Part shown: one piece after another, positions 52,753-61,055 of the stretch | How positions within the stretch are numbered: the first letter of the stretch is position 1 | How the letters are laid out: the number at the start of each line of letters is the position of its first letter | Assembly (NCBI RefSeq): GCF_003001675.1 | Contig: NZ_PVYW01000009.1 | Coordinates: 186,001 to 250,000, forward strand | DNA length: 64,000 nt | Direction of reading: 5' to 3' | Source of the DNA: Cohnella sp. SGD-V74 | GTDB lineage: Bacteria > Bacillota > Bacilli > Paenibacillales > Paenibacillaceae | Program-made: the position numbers and the translations under genes | The notes under the pieces: generated by a model | What the model was told of the DNA's origin: nothing | Database searches by the model: none | What the model saw: only the letters and a program-made list of their open reading frames with translations

Positions 52753-54987
52753 GTGACAACGAATTTGTTAGCCGGCATACCGGAGGAGCTTGCGCGTTTT
52801 ACGCAGCTGCCTAACGAAGAGGGGCATAACGCGGTCTGGGATTTCGTGCGCGCTCCGGACGGCCGGTTCTATGTCAGCGTGTGCGGGGAGAACGAGAAGC
52901 CGCTGACCGCGCTGCTGTACGAATATGATCCGGCTACGGGGGAGCTGCGGCTCATTTTCGACGTGGCGAAAATATGGATCGTCGATGACCGACAGATGCC
53001 TCCCAGCAAAATACATACGAGCATCGACTTCATGCCGGACGGGCGGCTCATTATGGCGACGCACAATACGGCTCCGGCGTCCGGTCATCGGCAGTGGATG
53101 TTCGAGCAGCATTACGAGCATCCGTGGGAGGGGTATCCCGGCTCGATTCTGATGATCGTCGATCCGGACACGAACGCGGCGGAGATCAAGGGCATTCCCG
53201 TGCCGCGGGAGAGCATCTACGGGGGAATGCTTGGCAACGATCCGCGATTCTATTATTTTCTCGGCTATATGAGAGGCCATTTCTATCGAATCGACCTGGA
53301 GACGAATGAGGTAAAAGATTACGGCAAAGTGTCCGAGTTCTCTTCCTGCCGTCTGGTGAAGGACGCGAAAGGGCGGCTGTACGGAAGCTCTTATTCCGGC
53401 GGCTTCTGGAGATACGATCCCGAGAAGGACGAGATCGAGGATCTGAAGCTGCGCTTCCTTCCTCCGAGCGGCACGAAGCATCGGCGGCAGTTTATTTTCG
53501 CGCTTCATACGCCGCGGAATACGCTGCTGCTCGTCGGCAATATGGACGGGGAAGTTATCGAGCTGGACCCGGAGACGCTGGAGGCGACCCGTCACGGCTC
53601 GATTCTGCCCGCCGACGTGCCGTCCGTAAACGGCTACGGAATCGGGGGATTCGCCGCGGACGGCCACTTCGTTCTCTACTACGGGCTGAAGACGCACGAC
53701 GAATACTGCCCGATCCGGCTTGTGCGCTGGGATCTGCTCGGCGGCGGCAGGCCGGAAAATCTCGGACTGATTACATGGGGCGGCAAAGATTCGCAATACA
53801 TTTGCGAGATGATTTTCGACGATCGTGGTCTGCTTCATATGGTGGACGTGTGCGGGGAGTTTTCTCCGTACATTCTCGCCGTCGACGTCGGCAAGCTGGA
53901 GCCTCCGGGGGCGGATGCGCCGGACGCGAAGCTCCGGCCGTACTTCGAGCCGGATTACAACGGCGTCGGCAGCGCCGCCTTCATGCATATCGAAGCGAAA
54001 GAAACGAGCACGCTGCCTCTGCACCAGACGATGGACTGGAAAGATACGGCGGTCTGCCATCTGCACGTCTCAGGCTGCAAGCTGTATACGCTCGGAGGGC
54101 GCGGCAGCATCGTTGCGACGGAGTCTGAGTTTGGAGAAGATCGGCCATCGCGGATTCGCACTCTCTATGAAGGGGGAGGTCCGGCGAGCTGCATTCCGTT
54201 CGGCGTCGGCAGGGCAGCCGTCCTGACGACGAACGGACACATCCTGCTGGTCGATCCGATCGGAGGCGGAGCGGAGCAATGGGCCGGGGATGAAGAGCCC
54301 AAGCTGACCCGGCTTCATGCTGCGACAGTGGACGGAAGCTTGCTGGGCAGCGATGGAGAAGGGGCCGTCTATCATATCGGCAGGGGCGGACGTTTCCGCC
54401 AACTCAAGGGGCTGCAGGTCGAGCCGAACGACGGGATTTTGCTTCCGCTGGACGATGACCGTCTGCTGCTGAGCGGGGAGAACGACGAGCTGCTCGTCTA
54501 TTCGCTCGCGGGAGAGCGGGCCGAGACGTTGGCCGTGAAGGCGGCGTCGATCCGCGGACGGATGTTCAAGGCGCTGCTGACGGGCGGAACGGTGCTGGCG
54601 GACGGCACGATTGTCGCCGGAACGATGGACGGCCTGCTGTTTACGCTGACTCCCGATTTGCGCCAGCGAACGGTGTACGGCAGACTGTACGCCAGCGGCC
54701 AGCTTCGCGATTTCGTGCGAATCGGCGATGGCGAAGCGATCGGCATCTACGGCGGGGAGCAGGAGGCCGGTCACGTGTTTTATTTCTCCCGCGATCGCGG
54801 ATTCGTCGACCTCGGCCGGCCGCGTATGATCAAGGACAATCGGGAGCTGAACTCGCTGTCGACCGAGTTCGGCAGCATTCATCACATCTCCCGCCTTGCG
54901 TACGAGCGCGGCGACGATACGCTGTACGTCGGCTCGGCTGAGCTGTACGGCTGCGTTATCCGGTATCGGGGCGTCTCTTTTCCATAA
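52753..54987 (+). CDS. Cytoplasmic beta-propeller protein
   Basis: A 744-residue protein with repeated four-stranded blade patterns such as DFVRAPDGRFYVSVCGE, SIDFMPDGRLIMATHN, LVKDAKGRLYGSSYSGGFW and GTVLADGTIVAGTMDGLLF, consistent with two NHL/SMP-30-like propellers or one large one. There is no signal peptide. The start chosen is GTG at 52753, eight bases after GGGGGAGG; a TTG at 52735 precedes that site. Propellers of this type may bind or hydrolyse sugar lactones or serve as scaffolds. It is the second gene of the run, 21 bp after the first. Confidence 0.72.
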   Translation: MTTNLLAGIPEELARFTQLPNEEGHNAVWDFVRAPDGRFYVSVCGENEKPLTALLYEYDPATGELRLIFDVAKIWIVDDRQMPPSKIHTSIDFMPDGRLIMATHNTAPASGHRQWMFEQHYEHPWEGYPGSILMIVDPDTNAAEIKGIPVPRESIYGGMLGNDPRFYYFLGYMRGHFYRIDLETNEVKDYGKVSEFSSCRLVKDAKGRLYGSSYSGGFWRYDPEKDEIEDLKLRFLPPSGTKHRRQFIFALHTPRNTLLLVGNMDGEVIELDPETLEATRHGSILPADVPSVNGYGIGGFAADGHFVLYYGLKTHDEYCPIRLVRWDLLGGGRPENLGLITWGGKDSQYICEMIFDDRGLLHMVDVCGEFSPYILAVDVGKLEPPGADAPDAKLRPYFEPDYNGVGSAAFMHIEAKETSTLPLHQTMDWKDTAVCHLHVSGCKLYTLGGRGSIVATESEFGEDRPSRIRTLYEGGGPASCIPFGVGRAAVLTTNGHILLVDPIGGGAEQWAGDEEPKLTRLHAATVDGSLLGSDGEGAVYHIGRGGRFRQLKGLQVEPNDGILLPLDDDRLLLSGENDELLVYSLAGERAETLAVKAASIRGRMFKALLTGGTVLADGTIVAGTMDGLLFTLTPDLRQRTVYGRLYASGQLRDFVRIGDGEAIGIYGGEQEAGHVFYFSRDRGFVDLGRPRMIKDNRELNSLSTEFGSIHHISRLAYERGDDTLYVGSAELYGCVIRYRGVSFP

Positions 54988-55063
54988 AGAAACCGTTCGA
55001 ACAGACCAATTCGGATCACGAAGCGGTTTCTGCGTCGAATCTTGAATTCACGGAGGTAGCAAA

Positions 55064-57406
55064 GTGAACGCATGGCAGAGGACGGCGGGAGGCCCGCGCA
55101 TCGTTGAGGAGCGTTACGATATCGTCGTGTGCGGAGGCGGTCTGGCGGGATTTTGCGCGGCAGTGGCCGCGGCAAGACATGGGGCGCAAGTGTGTCTTGT
55201 GCAGGATCGGCCCGTGTTCGGAGGCAACAGTTCGTCGGAAATACGCGTGCCCCCGCAAGGGGCGGCTAGCTTTCATGCCTATGCGCGCGAGACGGGCATC
55301 ATCTCCGAGCTGCTGATCGAGGAGCGTGCGATCAATCACGAGAGCCCGGTGTTCGACAACGGCTATATCAACAGCGTCTGGGACATGGTCATGTACAATA
55401 TGGCCGTATCGACGCCCGGTTTGACGATCAGATTAAATTCCGCCGTCATCGATGTCGTTATGCGCGACGAGCGGACGGTGGAGGCGGTCGTGGCGCGCGT
55501 CGGCAATGCGGAGACGGAGCTTCGCCTGAGCGCGGAGACGTTCATCGACTGTACCGGGGACGGCGTCGTCGCCGCGCTGGCCGGCTGCGAGTGGCGCTAT
55601 GGAACGGAAAGCCGCGATGAGTTCGGAGAGCCGCACGCTCCGGAGCAGGCCAGCGATGCGGTCATGGGCAGCTCTATCCATATCAAGGCGAAAGACGTCG
55701 GCCGCCCCGTGCCGTTCAAGGCTCCGGATTGGGCGGTTCGTTACGCCGATCCCGATTTCTTCTGGAAGCGGGGCCGGGGGGTAAATCCGTACAGCGGCTT
55801 CTGGTGGCTCGAATTGTCCGTGCCGTGGCATACGATCCATGACAACGAAACGCTGCGCCACGAGCTAACCCGCCATGCCCTCGGCATTTGGGATTACATT
55901 AAAAACCGCGACCCCGTCGTCCGCGAGGAAGCGCGGAATTACGCGCTGGACTGGATCGGACAGGTGCCGGGCAAGCGGGAGAGCCGCCGGATCGTCGGCG
56001 AATATTGGATGACGGAGCACGACCCGCTGCTGCGAACGGTATTTCCCGACGAGGCGGCTTACGGAGGCTGGTTCATCGACCTGCACGAGCCGGGAGGGCT
56101 GCTCGCGGAGGTGAGCGAGAAGTCCGCGGTAGAGGCGCCGGAGCGTCAGAGCTATATGGCGAAAAGCTATGTCGGGCCTTTCGGCATACCGCTGCGCATC
56201 CTCATTGCCAAGGGAATGAACAATCTGATGATGGCCGGACGCAACGTCAGCGTGACTCATGCCGCGCTCGGCACGGTGCGGGTAATGGGGACGACCGCGT
56301 TAATGGGCCAAGCCGCGGGCACGGCCGCGGCGATTGCCCTGTGGGAAGGCATACGCGTTCGCGAAGTGCCGGACAGAAGCATCGGCAAGGTGCAGCAGAC
56401 GCTGCTGCGTGACGGCTGTTTTCTCCTTCACGCCAAGAACGAGGACGAACGCGACTTGGCCAGACGGGCGACCGCAAGCGCGAGCAGCGAAGCGGCGCTC
56501 GCTTCCTCCGAACCCGCGCCTGGACAGGGGGATGCGCTGACGGCAAGGCGCGGGCAATGGATTGCGGTCGGAGCGGATCGACTCGACCTGCTGGCCGTGA
56601 ACTTAAGCAACGAATCCGGAGCGCCGCAGGAGATCGAAGTCCGCCTCTATGCCGTAGACCATCTGTGGGATTATCGGGTTTCTCCCGGGGAACCGCTCGC
56701 CTCGGCCTCGCTGACCGTTCCGTCCGGACAGGAGCAGTGGATCGAATGGCCGCTGCGGCTGGATGTACATGAGTATCGCGGCCGCTACGTGAGGCTGGAT
56801 CTGCTCGCGAATCCGCATGTCCAATGGCATGCGGCGTCTTCGCTTGAGCCCGGGCACGTGAGCGCCTATGAGATCGGCGAAAGCAAAATGCGCAAGCTCG
56901 GAAACGGCGTCATGATGAGTCTTCAAGTCGAGCCGCCGCAAAGGTGCTACAAAGCGGCCAATGCGCTCAGCGGCGTGACGAGGCCGTACCGCTATACGAA
57001 CCTGTGGCGCTCCGATCCGTCCCAAGCGCTGCCTCAATGGCTGGAGCTGACGTGGCCGGAGCCGGTCGGGATAGGCTCGGTCGAGCTGACTCTGCCCGGC
57101 CACCTGCTGCGCGGATATATGCAGTATCCGGCGCTGTACAGGGACCCGCAATGTCCGAAGAAGCTGACGATCGAAGCTTATGCCGACGGAGGCTGGGAGA
57201 AGGTTGCGGAGTTGGACGACAACTACCAGCGCAGGCTCGTCATTCCGTTCGCGCAGCCGATCGCCGCCGAACGGCTGCGCGTCGTCGTACATGAGACGAA
57301 CGGAGACCCGTCCGCCGCAATCTATGAAATCCGCTGCTATCCGCCCGATACCGACATTCCGAACGAGAGACAGGAAGGGGATTCCGATGAACACGCTGCA
57401 GGATAA
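55064..57406 (+). CDS. FAD-dependent oxidoreductase fused to a discoidin-like domain
   Basis: A 780-residue two-part protein. Residues 18-460 form an FAD oxidoreductase of the PF12831 kind: dinucleotide motif DIVVCGGGLAGFCAA near 19, FGGNSSSEIRVPP near 52, TFIDCTGDGVVAALAG near 162 and NNLMMAGRNVSVTHAALG near 385. Residues of about 620-770 resemble an F5/8 (discoidin) sandwich (SGVTRPYRYTNLW, PKKLTIEAYADGGWEKVAEL). No signal peptide is present. The start is GTG behind GGAGGT. The enzyme probably oxidises a carbohydrate hydroxyl, with the discoidin part binding glycan; substrate unknown. Its end overlaps the SDR gene by 20 bp. Confidence 0.85.
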   Translation: MNAWQRTAGGPRIVEERYDIVVCGGGLAGFCAAVAAARHGAQVCLVQDRPVFGGNSSSEIRVPPQGAASFHAYARETGIISELLIEERAINHESPVFDNGYINSVWDMVMYNMAVSTPGLTIRLNSAVIDVVMRDERTVEAVVARVGNAETELRLSAETFIDCTGDGVVAALAGCEWRYGTESRDEFGEPHAPEQASDAVMGSSIHIKAKDVGRPVPFKAPDWAVRYADPDFFWKRGRGVNPYSGFWWLELSVPWHTIHDNETLRHELTRHALGIWDYIKNRDPVVREEARNYALDWIGQVPGKRESRRIVGEYWMTEHDPLLRTVFPDEAAYGGWFIDLHEPGGLLAEVSEKSAVEAPERQSYMAKSYVGPFGIPLRILIAKGMNNLMMAGRNVSVTHAALGTVRVMGTTALMGQAAGTAAAIALWEGIRVREVPDRSIGKVQQTLLRDGCFLLHAKNEDERDLARRATASASSEAALASSEPAPGQGDALTARRGQWIAVGADRLDLLAVNLSNESGAPQEIEVRLYAVDHLWDYRVSPGEPLASASLTVPSGQEQWIEWPLRLDVHEYRGRYVRLDLLANPHVQWHAASSLEPGHVSAYEIGESKMRKLGNGVMMSLQVEPPQRCYKAANALSGVTRPYRYTNLWRSDPSQALPQWLELTWPEPVGIGSVELTLPGHLLRGYMQYPALYRDPQCPKKLTIEAYADGGWEKVAELDDNYQRRLVIPFAQPIAAERLRVVVHETNGDPSAAIYEIRCYPPDTDIPNERQEGDSDEHAAG

Positions 57407-58136
57407 GGTGATTCTGATTACCGGCTGCCTGGGAACGCTTGGCCGCTCGGCTGTAGCCATGTTCCTGGAGCGAGGAGCTGCGGTTTACGGCTGCGATCTC
57501 ACGCCGCTGGAGCGCTATCCCGACATCGCGCAATTGCAGGAACGTTACGGGGAGCGTCGCCTGAAGCTCAGACAGGCGGACATGTGCGACGAGGAGGAGG
57601 TCAAGGCGGTCATTGCCGACGTGGAGCGCGTGTTCGGCCGCTTGGACGGAACCTATCATAACGTATACGCGAGCGGCTGGAAGCCGGCCGTCGAGATGTC
57701 GCTGGAGGAATGGGAGCGCGCCATCCGGGGGACGCTGACGAGCACGTTCCTGCTGAACAAGTACGCGCTTCCCTTGCTGATTCGTTCCGGCGGAGGCTCC
57801 ATCGTCAACACTTCCTCGATCCTGGGGCAGGTCGTGTCGCCGGGATGCCTCGCCTACGGGGCGGCCAAAGCGGGAGTCGACCAGATGACGCGCGTCATCG
57901 CCGCCGACTATGCGGAATACGGCATCCGCGCGAACGCGCTCGTGCCCGGCGACTTCGATACGAAGGAAGGGGTGGCGAACCAAACCGAGCAGCAGAAGGA
58001 TGCGATCCGGCAGAGAGCCTGGCTCGGACGCAGCGCAAGCGCGGACGAGATTAACGAGGTCGCCGCGTTCCTGCTGTCCGACGCTTCCTCTTATGTCACC
58101 GGTGCGAGCTATAAGGTAGACGGGGGATTCCATTAG
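57387..58136 (+). CDS. Short-chain dehydrogenase/reductase
   Basis: A 249-residue SDR. The cofactor motif is ILITGCLGTLGRSAV (TGxxxGxG type). Catalytic residues are Ser144 in NTSSILGQ, Tyr157 and Lys161 in YGAAK. The structural NNAG is replaced by HNVY, which is unusual. The end SYVTGASYKVDGGFH is typical. It overlaps the FAD gene by 20 bp; GGAAGGGG precedes the ATG at 57387. In this run it should carry out a second oxidation or a reduction on the sugar-like intermediate. Confidence 0.9.
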   Translation: MNTLQDKVILITGCLGTLGRSAVAMFLERGAAVYGCDLTPLERYPDIAQLQERYGERRLKLRQADMCDEEEVKAVIADVERVFGRLDGTYHNVYASGWKPAVEMSLEEWERAIRGTLTSTFLLNKYALPLLIRSGGGSIVNTSSILGQVVSPGCLAYGAAKAGVDQMTRVIAADYAEYGIRANALVPGDFDTKEGVANQTEQQKDAIRQRAWLGRSASADEINEVAAFLLSDASSYVTGASYKVDGGFH

Positions 58137-58160
58137 AAATGAGACAGGGGGATGAGCGGC

Positions 58161-58991
58161 ATGAATGAAGCGAGAGCTCTTACGCCGCCCGGCAGCTTTA
58201 CCGCTGGAATCGAAGGTCCGGCCTGCGACGGGCAGGGCAACGTGTACGCGGTCAATTATGCGCGGTCGGGGACGATCGGCCGGGTGACTCCGCAAGGAGA
58301 AGGAAGCATCTTCGTCGAATTGCCTACAGGAAGCATTGGCAACGGCATTCGTTTTAACCGTGCGGGCGATATGTTTATCGCGGATTTTACGGGCCACAAC
58401 ATTCTTAAGGTGGATATGGAGACGCGGGAGGTGTCCGTCCACGCTCACGAGCCGCGGATGAATCAGCCCAACGACATCGCGATCGCAAGAAACGGCGTCA
58501 TCTACGCGAGCGATCCGAACTGGGACGACCATACCGGCAATATGTGGCGCATCGATACGGACGGAACGGTGAAGCTGCTGGAAGCGGGCATGGGCACGAC
58601 GAACGGCATCGAGGTCGGTCCGGACGACGACGTGCTCTATGTGAACGAGACGGTGCAGCGCAAAATATGGGCTTACGATCTGACCGCTGCCGGAGAAGTG
58701 AGCAATAAGCGGCTATTGATCGAATTTCCCGATCATCTGCTGGACGGGATGCGCTGCGACATGGCCGGCAATGTGTACGTTACCCGGTTCGGCAAAGGCG
58801 TCATCGCCGTCATCTCGCCGGAGGGAGAGCTGATCCGGGAAATCGGGCTGCAAGGAATGGACTGCACGAATCTGACATTCGGCGGTGCGGATGGCCGGAC
58901 TTGCTATGTGACAGTGTCGGACGTCGGCAACATTCAATCGTTTACGGCTGAGCAACCCGGCCGCTGCTGGGGAATGTGGAAGCAAGCTTAA
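58161..58991 (+). CDS. SMP-30/gluconolactonase-family protein
   Basis: A 276-residue six-bladed propeller of the SMP-30/gluconolactonase/LRE kind. Metal-site segments are GIEGPACDGQGNVYAV (Glu), RMNQPNDIAIARNG (Asn/Asp), GMGTTNGIEVGPDD (Asn) and FPDHLLDGMRCD (Asp), the four expected ligands. It should hydrolyse a sugar lactone. Two ATGs (58152, 58161) are in frame; GGGGG at 58146 fits 58161. Its position after an FAD oxidase and an SDR fits opening of a lactone made by dehydrogenation. Confidence 0.88.
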   Translation: MNEARALTPPGSFTAGIEGPACDGQGNVYAVNYARSGTIGRVTPQGEGSIFVELPTGSIGNGIRFNRAGDMFIADFTGHNILKVDMETREVSVHAHEPRMNQPNDIAIARNGVIYASDPNWDDHTGNMWRIDTDGTVKLLEAGMGTTNGIEVGPDDDVLYVNETVQRKIWAYDLTAAGEVSNKRLLIEFPDHLLDGMRCDMAGNVYVTRFGKGVIAVISPEGELIREIGLQGMDCTNLTFGGADGRTCYVTVSDVGNIQSFTAEQPGRCWGMWKQA

Positions 58992-59019
58992 TTCTCGGCG
59001 CAAGGAGAGGTGATGGACG

Positions 59020-59814
59020 ATGAACTCGTATTTGTTTCACGAGCATACGCGGGAGCAGCTTAAGCAAAAAGCGGAAGCAGGCTGTCTGGCCGTCGTGGCG
59101 CTGGCCGCGACGGAGCAGCACGGCCCGCATCTGCCCGTCTATACGGACAGTCTGATTACGGAAGCGGTGGCGGTTCGCGCCGTCGGGCAGGCTTCGCGCG
59201 AGATTCCGATATTGCTCTGCCCGCTGCTGACGATCGGCTGCTCGGATCATCACTTAAGGTTCGGAGGGACGCTGTCGTTCTCCTCCGCCACTTATCTGCA
59301 CATGCTGCGCGACATCGGGGAGAGCCTCGTAACGGGCGGCTTCCGCAAAATCGCGTTCCTGAACGGACACGGCGGCAACGAGCCGATCATGCACCAGACG
59401 GCGAGCGATCTTGCGGTGAGGCATCCGGTGTGGACGGCTTCGGCCTCCTATTGGAGCTTGTCGCGGGAGGAGCTGCGCAAGGAAAACGCCGACGAGGTCG
59501 GCATGGTTCCGGGCCATGCGGGAGGCTTCGAGACTTCCGCGGTCATGGCTTTGCGGGAAGAGCTGGTCGACTCCGGACGGATAGCGACCGAGCATGAGGA
59601 GCGGGCCTGGATCAATTCGGGCCCGCCTGGCGCGTTTATAGGCCGGCACGGCGAGCTGACCGGAGCGGACGGCTATACCGACGCGCCGATCCGGGCTACG
59701 AAGGAGCGGGGAGAGCGTTACGTGGAAGCGATCGTGCGAGGCACGGCCGCTTGGCTCGTGAACGTCTACGAAGCGATGGAGCGAGGAGAGAAAGGGGTTC
59801 GAGAAGGGCAATGA
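59020..59814 (+). CDS. Creatininase-family hydrolase
   Basis: A 264-residue metal hydrolase. The creatininase-family metal residues are Glu32, His34 and Asp43 (ATEQHGPHLPVYTDS) and His117 (LNGHGGNEP), with HLRFGGTLSFSS near 78 and GHAGGFETSAVM near 168. True creatininase acts on creatinine, but the family also includes IolN-type hydrolases that open a diketo-inositol ring. In this carbohydrate setting the latter activity type is more plausible than creatinine use; that is inference. It is followed by the LamG gene with a start/stop overlap. Confidence 0.85.
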   Translation: MNSYLFHEHTREQLKQKAEAGCLAVVALAATEQHGPHLPVYTDSLITEAVAVRAVGQASREIPILLCPLLTIGCSDHHLRFGGTLSFSSATYLHMLRDIGESLVTGGFRKIAFLNGHGGNEPIMHQTASDLAVRHPVWTASASYWSLSREELRKENADEVGMVPGHAGGFETSAVMALREELVDSGRIATEHEERAWINSGPPGAFIGRHGELTGADGYTDAPIRATKERGERYVEAIVRGTAAWLVNVYEAMERGEKGVREGQ

Positions 59815-60566
59815 CCAACTCTATTTCTTCTATTATTAAGAGTCATTCGGCATTGGTCGCTTTCTGGGACTTCCAAGAGCCTTCCGGGGAGAGCAAAGTC
59901 TCTCACAGTCCGGGACCGCATCGCTACGAGCTGCTGGAGATGTCCGGTCCGGTCGAACGGGCGGAGGACGGCGTATTCGGCCCGTACAGCGCCAATCTGC
60001 GCGAAGGGGATTGGCTCAGGGTTCCGCGCCAACAAGCGCAAGGCTTGAACATCGCCGGCCGCGACGCCGAGGTCACCGTAGCGGCATGGGTGAAGCGGCG
60101 CAGGACGGCGCAGAGCCATTGCGAGTTTATCGCCGGAATATGGAACGAGACGGATGAGAAGCGGCAGTACGGACTGTTTCTGAACTTGGCGATCTGGAAC
60201 AGCGGAGACCAGGTGTGCGGCCACGTCTCGTCGATCGGGGGACCGACGCCCGGGTACTTGTACTGCATGGACGCCTCCATCGGCCAGACGCCGGTGCCGC
60301 TCGATCTCTGGCAGTTCGTCGCTTTCACCTACGACGGAAAATACGCCCGCTCCTATCTGAACGGCAAGCTGGACGAGAGAGAGCGGTTTAATCCTTATTT
60401 GTACGAAGGCGGCCTGTTCGACGGAGGCCCGACCGGGGCCGACTTCACCGTGGGCGCCGTGGACCGTTCGGGCGAGATCGGCAACTTCTTCGCCGGACAG
60501 CTCGGCGGTCTGGCTGTATTCAATCGGGCTCTTGGCGAGCGGGAGATTGAGCAGCTTCACGGGTGA
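59811..60566 (+). CDS. Cytoplasmic LamG-like (concanavalin A-like) protein
   Basis: A 251-residue beta-sandwich protein: ALVAFWDFQEPSGES at the N-terminus, EVTVAAWVKRRR, LWQFVAFTYDGKYARSYLNG and GQLGGLAVFNRALGEREIEQ are LamG/laminin-G-like jelly-roll marks. Such domains usually sit in secreted lectins or glycanases, yet no signal peptide or membrane anchor is visible. ATG at 59811 overlaps the creatininase stop. It is the last gene of the run. It may bind or present a saccharide to the neighbouring enzymes, but no activity is known. Confidence 0.82.
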   Translation: MTNSISSIIKSHSALVAFWDFQEPSGESKVSHSPGPHRYELLEMSGPVERAEDGVFGPYSANLREGDWLRVPRQQAQGLNIAGRDAEVTVAAWVKRRRTAQSHCEFIAGIWNETDEKRQYGLFLNLAIWNSGDQVCGHVSSIGGPTPGYLYCMDASIGQTPVPLDLWQFVAFTYDGKYARSYLNGKLDERERFNPYLYEGGLFDGGPTGADFTVGAVDRSGEIGNFFAGQLGGLAVFNRALGEREIEQLHG

Positions 60567-60589
60567 ACGAGAGGGTGCGCCCGAGATAG

Positions 60590-60632
60590 AAAAAAAGAGA
60601 GTGCATGAATCCCGTTCGGGATCCATGCACTC
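60590..60632 (-). terminator. Terminator of the SBP-RidA operon
   Basis: GAGTGCATG and CATGCACTC, extended by ATCCCG/CGGGAT, form a 15-16 bp stem (60599-60632). The A-run at 60590 gives a T-run on the minus strand. It may also stop the convergent LamG transcript. Confidence 0.88.
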
Positions 60633-60650
60633 CGTGCTATCCTTCCATAA

Positions 60651-61031
60651 TTACTCAGTGCTCTTGCGAAGCTGGGCAACGACGTCGATCTCTACGAGCA
60701 AGTCGAAGTTGAGATCGCAATAGACGAGCGTTCGTGCCGGATAAGGCCGAGGGAAGAGACGGGCGTATATGCGATTAAACAATTCGTAGTCGGCGCGATT
60801 TTTCAAATAAATGTTCACTTTCACGACGTCCTCCAGCGTTAATCCGGATTGAGCCAGTATTTTCGAAATGTTCCGTATTGTCATCAGCGTCTGGCCTTCC
60901 AGATCGTCCGCAGTCACTTCCCCGGTTACCGGATCGGTCGCTCCCTGTCCTGACACGAACAGGAGCGAATCCGTCGGCGTAGCGGGAGAGAAGGGGACTT
61001 CATCCATTCCATAATTCAGATTCGTATTCAA
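60651..61031 (-). CDS. RidA-family protein
   Basis: A 126-residue member of the RidA/YjgF/UK114 family, trimeric enamine/imine deaminases. It keeps the substrate Arg100 in RPYPARTLVY and the segments SLLFVSGQGATDP and DLEGQTLMTIRNISKIL. The start is TTG at 61031 behind GGGGAGGAG. It lies 25 bp after the binding-protein gene and is in the same operon, ending at the terminator 60590. In catabolic operons such proteins often remove reactive intermediates, which suggests a nitrogen-containing or imine-forming substrate; that is inference. Confidence 0.9.
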   Translation of the reverse strand: MNTNLNYGMDEVPFSPATPTDSLLFVSGQGATDPVTGEVTADDLEGQTLMTIRNISKILAQSGLTLEDVVKVNIYLKNRADYELFNRIYARLFPRPYPARTLVYCDLNFDLLVEIDVVAQLRKSTE

Positions 61032-61055
61032 CAGACCTGCTCCTCCCCTGCCGCT

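Noticed and set aside
52768..54066. 432-codon frame opposite the beta-propeller gene
   Set aside because: Antisense shadow without ribosome site or recognisable motif.
54988..55063. Terminator between the beta-propeller and FAD genes
   Set aside because: AAACCG/CGGTTT can pair across a long loop but there is no compact stem or usable T-run, so read-through is expected.
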